A program made the position numbers and the translations under genes. The notes beneath the pieces are model-generated. The model had not been told where the DNA came from and searched no databases. It saw only the letters and a list, made by a program, of their open reading frames with translations. A stretch of 64,000 nt of DNA from Neocallimastix lanati (nom. inval.) (lineage: Eukaryota; Neocallimastigomycota; Neocallimastigomycetes; Neocallimastigales; Neocallimastigaceae): assembly GCA_016946835.1 (NCBI GenBank), contig JACVTC010000133.1:441001-505000 (forward strand). The letters run 5' to 3'. Every line of letters starts with the position of its first letter. Position 1 is the first letter of the stretch. Of the stretch, positions 13,341 through 24,682 are shown one piece after another.

Positions 13341-13680
13341 TGATAACAGAATAATATATTTATTAATGCTATAATGTTATTCTAAAGTTGTAGTTAAATT
13401 CTAACTTTTAAGAAAGAACTATTTTACAACTTATATTAAAATTAATTACTACAATAAATAATTAATATAGAAAGTAAATATAAAATAAATTTTTACACAA
13501 CTAATTTATCTTATATTTTTGTATTTAAACACTTTATTAATTTATAAGTTTTCATATATTAACTACTGTTAATATATGTTATTAAAAACACATTTCTATT
13601 ATAATATTTTCGGTCTTTTTCAAAAAAGAGACCCTTTCAAATAATAAGTATAAATGTAAAATTTATATTTTGTATGATCA
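13341..13680 (-). repeat. LTR copy, 5' LTR of element H
   Basis: Direct repeat partner of 9524-9838. In element sense it ends GTTATCA at 13341. The region shared with the left copy ends at 13667, but TGATCA at about 13673-13678 could be the true start, giving TGAT..ATCA termini. It contains the motif TTTTTCAAAAAAGAGACCC shared by both copies. Confidence 0.65.
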
Positions 13681-13884
13681 CGTGTTTATGTTGAAATTAT
13701 AACTGAATTGAAATCTCAATTTCAGTTATTTACATTTCAATAAATAAAAATATTTATTTAATTATAAATAAAAATATAATTATATATAATTATATATAAT
13801 TAATAATTAATATAAATTCTTGTTTAATATTTAAATGGTTATATTAATAAATAAGATTTATGTTAATAATTTCAATGATACATT

Positions 13885-14592
13885 TGATATAAAACAAATA
13901 TGTGTAGTAACATATTTGTATATTTAATAATAATTATTAAATATTAAATTTATATCTCTTTTGTCAATAATAATATTTGAAATAATTTCTTATTCATATA
14001 TTATTAAATATTTATATATATATTATTCATTATAATATGAAATATATTAAATATATTAAATTAAATATTTAATTTCTTTTAAATATACATAATAAGAATA
14101 TTATTATATATATAACTTAACTATTCATATTTATTTTAAAGTTTATATTAAAAATACATAATACTTCTATATATTATAATATATAATATAATGAAATAGT
14201 TTTAGTTATTTTAATTATAATTAAATATATATAGTTGATATTATTTATTATATTCATATTTATTATATAATTATATTCTTATATATTTAACTTTATTATT
14301 CTTATTTTCATTTTTTAAGAATTATATAGTTATATTTATTATATTTATTATTTTAATATATATTTATTATATATTATACTATACTCCGATATAATATATT
14401 TTAAATATATATTTATTATTATTAATATTTATTAATTTATTATAAAGATTTCTAATAACTACTCTTCTTTATTGTAGTTGAGAGAAGACCCTTGGTTAAT
14501 TGGGGTTTATAAATTAAAATATATTAATAAAGGTTAATTAAATATAACGATACTATTAAAAAATTAGTAGCACATAAAAGTCCCGCATATCA
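13885..14592 (+). repeat. LTR (708 bp, TGATAT..ATATCA family)
   Basis: Starts TGATATAAAACAAATATG and ends AAAGTCCCGCATATCA, with 6-bp inverted termini. A nearly complete reverse-oriented copy lies at 34127-34817, and a 5' fragment in the same orientation at 24019-24221. It is followed by a primer binding site, so it was a 5' LTR of a plus-strand element. Confidence 0.85.
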
Positions 14593-14939
14593 AAAATTGG
14601 TGGAGATATCGGGGGTATGCAATAGTGTTGTTATATTGTTTAAAAAAAATAAATTTGAGGATTCATTATACGTATTAAATATTATATTTTATTTTTTTTT
14701 TATAATTGATTATTGAGCTGAGATTGGTTATAATTAATGATAATAAATCATTAAATAACAATAAACTAATTTAAATTATTAAAAGGATATATAATTAGAA
14801 ACAACTGGGAATTCGGACCAGAATAAAAACGAACAAGTCTTTAATTTTCCTTTATATTAAAATTATTAAAATAGGATTAATTATAATTGTTTAGTAATAA
14901 TATTTTAGTTGAATAGTATTAATAATAATTATTAATTAT

Positions 14940-14970
<31 letters not shown>

Positions 14971-15024
14971 TATAATTATTCTATATATAGAATATAGAAT
15001 GATGACGTCACGTGTATTCTATTT
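14593..15024 (+). mobile_element. Leader remnant of an LTR element, with PBS
   Basis: The first bases after the LTR are AAAATTGGTGGAGATATCGG, a primer binding site at about 14596-14612. Near 14820 the phrase ACCAGAATAAAAACGA recurs at about 27322 in the leader of element C, so the two elements share an untranslated leader. No gag is left. The remnant is cut off by a poly(A) tract (about 14941-14967) and a reverse-oriented LTR. Confidence 0.6.
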
Positions 15025-15391
15025 TGATATACGGGACTTTTATGTGCAATAATTTATAAGCAGTGGATTTTAAATAATGGTAGTTAATAAAATTATAATA
15101 TTCGTACAATTAAATAATAATTCTAATTCCTAAAAATTTACAAGAGATTTCACTATTTCTAATATAAATAATTTAATTTATAAGAAATATGTAATATATT
15201 AATTATATATTCTAATATATAGAACTATATAAATTTTATATGAATTAAAGTATTATAATTATTATAATTATAATAATATATATTGAAATAAAATAAAATA
15301 AAATAATTATTATCAAAAAGATATAAATTTAATATTTAATAATTATTATTAAATATACAAATATGTTACTACACATATTTGTCTTATATCA
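15025..15391 (-). repeat. LTR (367 bp), reverse orientation
   Basis: Read on the minus strand it starts TGATATAAGACAAATATG and ends GCACATAAAAGTCCCGTATATCA-like bases. A close copy in the same orientation is at 33746-34126. It shares both ends with the 708-bp LTR but has a different middle. TGACGTCACGTG lies just outside it at 15003-15014. Confidence 0.8.
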
Positions 15392-15830
15392 ATTTATATT
15401 ATGTTTTATATATGTTTACAATATATCTATATTAATTTCAATTATTCAAATTAATTATATAATTAAATTTATCTTTATATATTATTAATATTTATATTAC
15501 TATATTATTAATATCTATCATTAAATATTATTATTATGTAACTTACAAAGTATAAAAGAAAGATGTAAAAATCTATCTTTTATGTTCTTTGTAAGGTTAT
15601 TGTAAAATTACCTTAATAGTAATATATTATAGATATTTCATTATTAAATAAAATAAATAATTTTAAAATCAAATTAATTTAATAATTCTAATTATCAAAG
15701 TTTATTATAAATAAATTTTTATTAAACTAAACCATTTAAATATTTATTATTATTTTATATCTATATAGCTTATTACTATATAGACATATCGACTTAATAA
15801 ATTTTTAATAAAACATTTGGCACATCTTTT
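15392..15830. other. AT-rich spacer with one hairpin, no gene
   Basis: I see no coding sequence. Around 15545-15600 there is an inverted repeat, ACTTACAAAG...CTTTGTAAG, enclosing AAAGATGTAAAAATCTATCTTT. It may be a foldback remnant. Confidence 0.45.
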
Positions 15831-15834
15831 TTTT

Positions 15835-16700
15835 ATTCCTCAAATCCTTCAGATAAACTAATTGAGGAGGAACAGAAATTACAACATCAATTTAGTCAAT
15901 CTGTTTATCAGAATGAAAACAAACAAAATAAAGTTAATCTTGAAGATAATATAGATTTAATGGATGAATATAATAATGAAAACATGCTAGATAATAATTC
16001 AGAAAACGAAAAAATTAATGAAGATAAAATTAATGAAGATAAAATTAATGAAGATAAAATTAATGAAGATATAATTAGTGATGATAGAATTAGTGATGAT
16101 TATATTAATGAAAATCAAAAATTAGCTGAAAATCAAGAGGAAATACTCAAAAATTCAAATATTGAAGAAAATATAAAAGTTACATCAAACTAAAACCATG
16201 CCAAAACCCTACATAATAATAATAAAAGTAATGAAAATAATGTTATTATTAATAGATATAACGATAATAACATAAAGAGTATAAAATCACAAAAAATGAT
16301 TTTTTGAACAAAAATGTGAAAAAAAGTTTTATTAATAAAAATTTGAATAAAATTTTAAAAAATTTAAGAATAAATTAAAAATTTCAAATCTTAATAATTA
16401 TAAAAATTTATCTAAATCAAATCTTAATAATTATGAAATTGTAAACTAGAAACTTATTGAAAATAGAATTGAAAACAATCATAAAAATCTGGCTAATATG
16501 AAGATGAATGAAAAATTAAATTTGGAAAATAATAAAATATAAAAAATATTAAATTTTATAAGTATAATTCAGAAAATGAATCTTAGATCAGTTTTAGTGA
16601 TATGGAACCTTTAGATAAAAAAAATTAAGAAAAACTAAAGAAAAGAATATTAAATTTAATATTAAAAGGAATAAAAAAATTTTCGATAAACAAGTAAGCA
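15835..16700 (+). pseudogene. Degraded Asn/Glu/Lys-rich ORF with KINED repeats
   Basis: An open stretch from about 15839 to 16195 encodes SSNPSDKLIEEEQKLQHQF, then an acidic low-complexity region and a stop at 16191-16193. A 15-bp unit (AAAATTAATGAAGAT, giving KINED) is repeated about four times at 16011-16072. The same style of Asn/Lys-rich sequence continues to about 16700 but is cut by stops and frameshifts. It resembles the Asn-rich linkers of the Ty3 elements here, but there is no domain to prove it. Confidence 0.4.
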
Positions 16701-17527
16701 AAAATGAATAAGGTCTTTCTTAATGTAAAAGCAATAAAATAATAAATAAACACATAATAAAACATAATTATCATTTCTGATTTTTTAAGTATTATATTTA
16801 ACAACATTAATAATAGTAATTCAATTTGTATACATTATTATAAAATATTTTTATTAATTTTATAACTTACAGTTTTATGTATAACTTATAAAATTGTGAA
16901 TAAAGTATTTCTAATTATATCATTAATGGATTATTAAATATTCTATTTAATATTAAAATATTTTTTTTATATTATTTTATTGCTTCAATTTATACTTAAT
17001 TTTTTTATAGTAAAATTTTTATATATGTTATTATTTAAATTCAATGAATTAAATATATATTTTATTTGTATTAAAGGTTTTTTTTTTTATAAAACAAATA
17101 ACAATAATATTTATTACTTTTTTAAAAAATATAATCCTTATTAAATATATTGAATAGAAGGATAATATAATAACGATATAATAAATTACAAATGCTAATA
17201 AATAAATTATCTATTTAAGTTACAATAATAATAAATTTATTATTATTTTTTTATTTGTTTGCTTGTTTGCTTATTCGTTTTATTTCGTTTTTGTTTTTGA
17301 TTTTTTATAATTTTTTCGTTTGTTTATTTTTTTATTTTTTTTTTAGAAAAATAAAAATAAAAAAAAAAAAAAATTAATAATAATAAATTAAGGAACTGGC
17401 ATATATATATATTCAATAAAAAAATATATAATAAAATAATATATATATACATATATAATTTTATTGAATTGATATCAAATGAAATAGCTTGCATTAATTT
17501 TGATAATTTTTTTTCTTTTTTTCTTTT
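16700..17527. other. AT-rich intergenic DNA downstream of UBTD gene
   Basis: Nothing recognisable. It contains T-rich and A-rich tracts and, near 17240-17300, a run of TTTG/TTCG-type repeats. It probably holds the 3' end of the UBTD-like transcript. Confidence 0.5.
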
Positions 17528-18704
17528 TTATTTAATCCGTGGTGAAATAAATACTTGAACAATATTGATAGATGAATCTTGGGATAAATCTTCATAAAGT
17601 TTATGTGATTTTTCTAAAACTTTACCCTTTACAATAATACGAATATTGTATTTATTTGGATCAATTTCTTCACTTTTTTCGAAACATTGCATAATTTGGT
17701 TTATAGTATCATTTTTATTTAATATTATTTTAATATCCTTATTGTTACTAAGACGAAGGGTTGTTAAAGCATTATCACCACCTACTGAATCTTGACCTCC
17801 TGCATCCATTGCTAATTTAGTTATTAAAGTACCATCCTCACTTTTTGTATAGCATTGTAAATGTTCATCATTAAGTGCCTGAGAAGAATCTTTTTTTTTA
17901 GTATTCTTATCTTGAGCAGAAAGTGATGTATCATCTTCACTAGAAAGTAATGGCTGATTAATATCATTAGTACTTGAATTTTCGACAAGATTAGATGGTT
18001 CAATTAAACAAAAGTTTGGAAGGATATATTGATTACCAAGTTCATCATAACAACCATCAGTTAATTTGCCAGTTGGAATAGAAATGCCTGCAGAATCAGC
18101 AATAGCTTGAGCTAATTCTAATTCTTCCGATTCACAAATAGCCTTTAAGGCTTGCCATATTTCTTGTCTTCCCTATATAATATAAATAAGTTAACATATA
18201 CATATTATTTAAAAAAAAATTATTATTGTTCATTATTTTCTATATTATTTTTTATATTATATTTTAAATAAAATAAATTTTTACTCCTAAAATAATAAAA
18301 ATAATAATAATTAATATTCAATTATATTATTATAAATAAATAAATAAAATATATATATACATCGTAATTTGGAGAAGTTAACCAAAATTCTTCACGACGT
18401 TTATTAACATCTTCTTTGGTCATTGGTTTATCAGATTTCCATGAATACGTAGAAATAGGAACAAGCTTTTTATTTCCCTCTAACATTAGTAAATTATATT
18501 AATTATATAAATGATTTATTAAAAGGTATTATTATAACAAAAATAGTTTTTATTCTTATTTTAACAATTTTATTTATTTTATAATTTATAATATTAATAT
18601 TATTTTATACCTTTTAAAATATTTGTTTGTGTTGTTCGTCCACCACTGGCTCCAGCTGTTTCAAAACGAACATCATTATCTTGCTTTGTTAAACAATTAC
18701 CCAT
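17528..18704 (-). CDS. UBTD: UBTD1/UBTD2-family ubiquitin-domain protein, 3 exons
   Basis: Exons are 18611-18704, 18361-18479 and 17528-18172, joined in consistent phase through two introns with GTATAAAA and GTATATAT donors. They give 285 residues. The first half holds the conserved N-terminal UBTD domain: [20 protein letters not shown], then [23 protein letters not shown] and [13 protein letters not shown] Ser/Asp-rich linker follows. Residues about 200-285 form a ubiquitin-like fold ([20 protein letters not shown] to [10 protein letters not shown]) without a C-terminal GlyGly, so it is not itself conjugated. In animals the family acts in ubiquitin regulation, for example with E2 and MDM2 pathways. 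The start MGNCLT fits N-myristoylation at Gly2 with a palmitoylatable Cys4, as in human UBTD1. Identification is secure at family level; its role in this organism is not known. Confidence 0.93.
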
Positions 18705-18818
18705 TTTTTTCTTAATAATTATTTTATTTATAATATTATTGAGGAATAAAAAAAAAATTTTTTTATTTAAAAATAATATATTACTTAAGTCTTTTATTAT
18801 TGGAGATAGTTTTCTTTT

Positions 18819-18820
<2 letters not shown>

Positions 18821-18858
<38 letters not shown>
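18821..18858. promoter_or_regulatory. Poly(dA:dT) tract upstream of UBTD gene
   Basis: A run of 38 T, preceded by TTTTCTTTTTC, about 117 bp upstream of the start codon of the minus-strand UBTD gene. Poly(dA:dT) tracts of this kind keep promoters free of nucleosomes in fungi. The role here is inferred from position. Similar tracts elsewhere in the window (53302-53337, 55095-55133, 63322-63361) lie next to retroelement ORFs. Confidence 0.4.
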
Positions 18859-18859
<1 letters not shown>

Positions 18860-18861
<2 letters not shown>

Positions 18862-20425
18862 TTATCTTTATATTCTTTTTCAACTTTTTAATTATTATTA
18901 ATATAGATATTATTATTCAGTTGTTTTTTATATTAATTTTATATGATATTAGAATATATAATATATATGTATGTATTATATATATTATATATTTAATATA
19001 AAAATTTTATGATTGACATAGAATTTATAATATTCTAAAAATAACATAAAAATTAACATGTAACTTTTTTTTTTTATTTTTATTTTTTTATATTAATATA
19101 ATAATAAAAGTTAGGAAAGTTAAAATTAATTAATAATATTAATAAAATAATTAATCTTCATGATAAAAAATAATATATGATATAAGAATATTTATATATA
19201 CATATAAATGGTATTTATTATTTATTATCCTATTGTTTCTTCAATTATTTATTTCAAATTATTTTTTATTATTCGAAATTTTTTTTATAATAATTATAGT
19301 TATTATTTGCTATATTCCATATTAATTTTGAAATTTTTAAGTATAAATTATTATTAATAAACTGTTCATAATTATATACATAATATAATACTCAGTTATA
19401 AATAACTTATGACTGTGTATATTTTAATATTACAATTATTTATTGAAAATATCCCTTAATATTATTTAAAAATTAAATTTCGGATAAGATTTTCTATAAT
19501 TTCCTTTTTAATTTCTTTAATTAATATTATTTAATTTATAATGTAATAATATGTATGTATTCTTTTTTTATTTATTAATTATTATATAAAAAAAGAAAAA
19601 ATATATAATAATCAATATAAAAACAAAAAGAAAACACAAAAAAATTATAAATAATACATACAATATATTTTATACATTTCTATTTTATACATTAAGTATT
19701 TCATTTCTTACTTATCAACAATAAAATATATTTTGTTAGTTTAACAGATGATATAAAAAAATATTCCAATTCTATATTGCAGAGTTTTCAAAGTAGATTT
19801 TATATTAATAATAAAAGAATTCAATCTTTTTTTCTTTCTATTCTTAATTAATTTACATTATAATTTATTAATTATTAATGTTTATAATTAGACATATATA
19901 TATATAAAGATAAAATAGTAAAATAAAAAAAAAAAATAAAAATTAAAAAAAAAAATTATGATAATAAAATATGTATGTTTTTAATATATTATAAAATTTA
20001 TTATAAATTTTAATAATTTAAATTTATAATAAATAAAAAATTCTAAAAGAAACAATGTAATTATTATTTTATTAATATTAAATAATACATAAATGAATAA
20101 TAGATAATTGATTAATAATAATAAATAAATAAATAAATTAATAAATAAATAAAAATTATTAATATTTAATTTTTTTATGAAAGAAGAATTTTAGTTTAAA
20201 ATATATTTTAAAAAATTCCTATAAAAATTCTAAGTCAATTGATATAACAAATTTACATTGGATTTATTGATTTTATTAATATAATTAATAAATTAATTAT
20301 CATTAATTATTATCTATACATTTATTATTTATTTATTTATTTATTTATTTTTTATTTTTTATTTCTTATTTTTTTTTATTTTTTATTTTTTTTTTTTTAT
20401 TTTTTATTTTTTTATTTTTTTATTT

Positions 20426-20460
<35 letters not shown>

Positions 20461-20577
20461 TTTTTTTTTTTTTGTTTTTTTAGATTAGGAATAAACTTTA
20501 TTTAATAATATATATTAAAAAAATACTTGTAATTTAAAGGAAAATAATTTTTTTTTCATTAATATTAAATAATTACC
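18860..20577. other. AT-rich intergenic region, low complexity
   Basis: Long A/T tracts, with TTTA and TTTTTA microsatellites at about 20325-20475. I see no ORF, RNA gene or mobile element. Confidence 0.6.
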
Positions 20578-20835
20578 TTATGAGTTTCGAAGACTAAATA
20601 CTAACTCTTCCCATTTATCGATAATAACTCCACGTGGATAAAATTTGCAATTCAAATCTGTATCAGAATTTCTTCTATGCCTCATTGTTTCGAGGTTAAC
20701 GCTCTTTACAACAATAGGCCTCAAATTAATCATTGTGTAAAAATCACTAATCCTAATGGGAATAACATTAGTAATGAATTCCGCAAGCCCCACAAAATAT
20801 GATATCAGAAAAGAAGACTCTCTCGAAGGTGATCG
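20578..20835 (-). CDS. Orphan coding fragment, about 85 residues
   Basis: An island of near-normal GC in very AT-rich DNA. The minus frame is open from about 20835 to a TGA/TAA-bounded end at 20578. It reads SPSRESSFLISYFVGLAEF, then LRPIVVKSVNLETMRHRRNS and FYPRGVIIDKWEELVFSLRN before the stop. It has no ATG of its own (the only in-frame candidate is GTG at 20793). A possible splice donor, CATAAG|GTAATT, overlaps the stop. It may be one exon, or a fragment of a gene or element. I do not recognise a family. Confidence 0.4.
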   Translation of the reverse strand, partial: RSPSRESSFLISYFVGLAEFITNVIPIRISDFYTMINLRPIVVKSVNLETMRHRRNSDTDLNCKFYPRGVIIDKWEELVFSLRNS

Positions 20836-20839
20836 AAAG

Positions 20840-21784
20840 ATATTATTATTTATTTACTTATTTATTTATTATTTACTTTATAAAATTTGAAAAAAAATTT
20901 TATAAATAAATAGTTTTTAAAAAAAATTATCATAATTTATTATTATATATTCAAATTTAATATATATTTCATTATTTAAAATTATTTAAAATATATAAAT
21001 ATTTTTTGTTAAACTTTTAATTTAATCATTTTTTATTTATTTTTATTAAATAAAAGTATTATTGTTATTCTTTTATTTTAAATATTATATTTTTTTTTTT
21101 ACAATTATTATTTATATTTATTATTATCATTAACTTTTATTATAATTATTATTATTTATTTATATATTCATATTGCAATTTCAAATACCATATAGTGTTT
21201 TATATAACGTAACATGTATAATGAATTAATATTTAAACAATGACTTTTAAATTGTATAATAATATTTATTTTATATAAATTTAAGTTATTTAAATATTCT
21301 TTAATGGACTTTAATGGATAAATAATAAATACATTAAAAATTTAATTAAATTTAAACAATTTTTTTTATTTTTTTTTTTACTTTCTAAACAACATCTTCA
21401 AATTTTAATTTTTAATACAATTTAATATATTTATTTTATGAAAAAATAATTGCTAAATATGACTAAATTATATATATATGTATTATTCCAATACTTTCTT
21501 ATATATATATTTGTCAATGAGTGAAACTCAGATTAATTATTTTATATTATATATTTTATTTATTTAATAATATTTTATTTAATAAAGAAGAATCATTTTC
21601 TAAATAATAATTATTACATGTATTTTATATTAATTTTATTTTATAATAAAGTATAATGTATATAATTTTATTTACTATATTTTAACATTTTCCCTACATT
21701 ATATCTTTATTAGATCTATTTTATTTTAATTTTATTTTATTAATTTTTTTTTATTTTTATTTTTATTTTATTTTATTTTATTTT
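20840..21784. other. AT-rich spacer, no gene seen
   Basis: Only A/T-rich DNA with microsatellites, including TTTTA repeats near 21720-21785. I see no ORF or repeat shared with other parts of the window. Confidence 0.6.
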
Positions 21785-23345
21785 ATATTAATTATCAAAA
21801 ATTATATCGTTAAATTTCTTAATGTTAATACTGGATACTGGTTTTGTTAAAGGATCAGCTAACATATCATTTGTGCTAATATATTCTAATTTTATATTCT
21901 TTTCTTTTATTTTTTCTTTAATAAATTTATATCTAGTATCAATATGTATGCATCTATCTTTAGCATTTTCATCTTCAGCTATTGCTATACAAGCTTTATT
22001 AACTACTTTTATTTTTATTAAGACATTCTTATTAGTTATTTCTTCGAATAAATTTTTAAACCATATTCCATGTTTTGTGCATTCAGTAAGACTAGCAAAT
22101 TCAGCTTCAGCTGTTGATAATGTAACATTTCTTTGAATTTATGATTTCCAGGAAATTGGACTATTTCCAGAATATATATCCACTTTCAGATCTTCTAGTG
22201 GCTTCATCATTAGCGTAAATTAGCGTAATCAGTATATGAAAATCCAACTAATCTATTTTTTCTATTATAGTATATTGATTTATTTATTGTAGATTTTAAA
22301 TATTGTAATATCAGTAGTAATGCTTTATAGTCTATAGTTGTTGGTTGTTTACAATTTCTTGATGCTTGGTTAACTGCATATGTAAGGTCTGGTCTAGATT
22401 TTATTGCAATATATAATAGTGAATCTAAAAGTGATTTGTATTTTCCAACATCTACAGGTTTTGCATTTTTTCTTTCTTTATTTGAAATTTTTCTACATGG
22501 ATATTTTGGATATTTTATTTTTTTAGTTTTATTCATATTATAATTATTAATAATTTTATTTATATAATCTTCTTGATTTATTTTATAACTATCTTTAGTT
22601 TTATAAATATTTATTCCAATAATTTTTCTGGCATCAGATTCTTTTGAAATTGTATATTTTCTTTTTAATTTCTTAATTATACTTTTGATTTCATAATCTT
22701 CACCAGTTATTAAAATGTCATCAACGAATAATGCTAATAATCCTATTAATTTATTTTCTTTATTACATTTTCCAAATAAGCATTTGTCTGATTTATATTG
22801 TTTAAAATCAACTGACTTTAAATAATTAGTGATTTCTTCATTCTACATACGTCCAGCTTGTTTTAAACCATATAGTGCTTTTTTCAATAACCATACTTTA
22901 TTTTTATTATAATTTTTATCTCCTTTTGGAATTTTAACGTAAATTGTTTCATTAAGGTCAACATTTAAATATGCTGCTTTTATGTTTAATTGTTTTAAAT
23001 TCCATTTATTTATTGAAGCTACTGCGATGGTAATTCTTAAACTATCAGATTGTGATGTAGGTGAATATATTGAAATAAAACTTTCACCTTCCTTTTGCTT
23101 TTGCTACTAATCTAGCTTTTTTAGTATTATCATTTTTTATTACTAAAACCCATCTTGTATCTATAATATTTGCATTTTTTGGTATATCCTCAATATTGAC
23201 TACCATCATTACATTTTTATCGTACATATTTTTAATTTCATTTTTTATAGCTATGTTCCATTCTTTTGAATCTTTTGAAATCATAGCTTCTTCATATGTA
23301 CTTGGATATTGTGTCATAATAATAAACTTGCTTCTCCTTTTCACC
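21785..23345 (-). pseudogene. Ty1/copia RT-RNase H remnant
   Basis: On the minus strand this is the 3' half of a copia pol. It begins with YPSTYEEAMISKDSKEWNIA and IDTRWVLVIKNDNTKKARLV, the start of the RT domain. A frameshift at about 23085 follows. Then come IKAAYLNVDLNETIYVKIP, YGLKQAGR, the polymerase motif LLALFVDDILITG, and SRPDLTYAVNQASRN with LQYLKST. After a stop near 22215 the RNase H part continues with LSTAEAEFASLTE and ends ISTNDMLADPLTKP before a stop near 21793. Several frameshifts and stops make it inactive. Gag, protease and integrase are absent, because its 5' side is replaced by a Ty3 integrase fragment at about 23338. Confidence 0.88.
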
Positions 23346-23569
23346 ATCAAACCAACGGTTTAACGGAGAGGGTGAACACCGTTATTGAACAATACTTAAG
23401 ATGCTATTTAAACTTCAAAGATTCTGATAGGTATAATTTTCTATTTCTAGCAGAATTCAGTTATAATAATTCAATTCAAGAATCAATTAAGTATTCACCT
23501 TTTTATGCAAACTATGGATATAATCCAAGATATTCACCATCAATTCACAATTACTATAATTTCTTATAA
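23338..23569 (+). pseudogene. Ty3 (Tf1-like) integrase fragment
   Basis: An open frame encoding the end of an integrase core: HHQTNGLTERVNTVIEQYLR with the catalytic Glu in TERVN, then AEFSYNNSIQESIKYSPFYA and NYGYNPRY. It is closest in this window to the integrase of element F (QQSNGQIERANSVIEQYLRC). It is head-to-head with the copia remnant, joined within about 20 bp, and has no other part of its element. Confidence 0.85.
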
Positions 23570-24018
23570 ATAAATTATAATCATCCGTATTAGCCGAACC
23601 TTCAACTTTATTATATTTCATGAAAATTTATCAAATTAATCCATTTCGTGACAATTATTAATGAAATTCTTGATAAGTAATGACATTACTATTGAAATCA
23701 ATTGACTAATTAAGAATATATAATTTTTTTCATTTTTCTTTTTAATTCTCTTTATAGAAAAATTCATAATTATTAAATATTTACTAATATATTTTAAAAA
23801 AAGAATGCTAATTATTATTAAATTTTGTTTATAATTGAGTTAATGGTATATTTTGTTAATAATTTTGATAAAAATGCATCAATTCAACATAATAAAATTA
23901 TTAAATTTTTAATAATTAATATTTGAATTTATTTTAAAAAAATTTTAATATTTTTTTGTTCATAGTAATTGATAAAGAATTTTTATAATTTAATAATTTT
24001 ATAATTTAAAATCAATAG
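23570..24018. other. AT-rich spacer, no gene seen
   Basis: Immediately after the integrase fragment the sequence becomes AT-rich and closed in all frames. It may include degraded 3' sequence of the Ty3 fragment. Confidence 0.5.
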
Positions 24019-24221
24019 TGATATAAAACAAATATTTTGTATATTTAATAATAATTATTAAATATTAAATTTATATCTCTTTTGTCAATAATAATATTTG
24101 AAATAATTTCTTATTCATATATTATTCAATATTTATATATATATTATTCATTATAATATGAAATATATTAAATATATTAAATTAAATAGTTAATTTCTTC
24201 TAAATATATATAATAAGAATA
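24019..24221 (+). repeat. 5' fragment of the 708-bp LTR family
   Basis: Matches the first roughly 220 bp of the LTR at 13885, with a short deletion near its start (TGATATAAAACAAATATTTTG). It stops exactly where the putative copia LTR begins (TGTTAAAAA), so the copia element probably inserted into this LTR. Confidence 0.8.
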
Positions 24222-24606
24222 TGTTAAAAATAAAGTTTAATATTTTAATTAAGTCTTGTATAGTTAAGATTTACTTATTTATTAAATTAAATATGTTTTT
24301 CATTATTTTGTATAATGTAAAATATTATGAATCGTATTAATAATGTACATCATATATTTACAATTATAACTAATATAGTTAAATTTTATTAATGTATATA
24401 CATTTTATAAAGGATTATGATAATTAATCCTATAATCAAATATTACTAAAAATATATAGTTATCAAAATAATAATAAAAATTATAATAAAAAATAAAGTG
24501 ATCACACATTAAAAACTAAAAACAAAATAACATATATTTAAAAGATTAAGAGTCTCAGTTAGCTCTAGTTAGTTTATAAACATCAATAATAATTTATATT
24601 CCAACA
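24222..24606 (+). repeat. Putative 5' LTR of copia element B
   Basis: A 385-bp stretch from TGTTAAAAAT to TATTCCAACA, with TGTT..AACA ends as is usual in copia LTRs. It starts at the break in the older LTR and ends 76 bp before the gag start. No second copy is in the window, so the boundaries rest on the termini and context only. Confidence 0.5.
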
Positions 24607-24682
24607 ATAAAAAAAAAAATAAAAATAAATTGAAATTTCAAGATTCCAAAATTTATTTTAATTAAATCTTAGTTATTCAATA

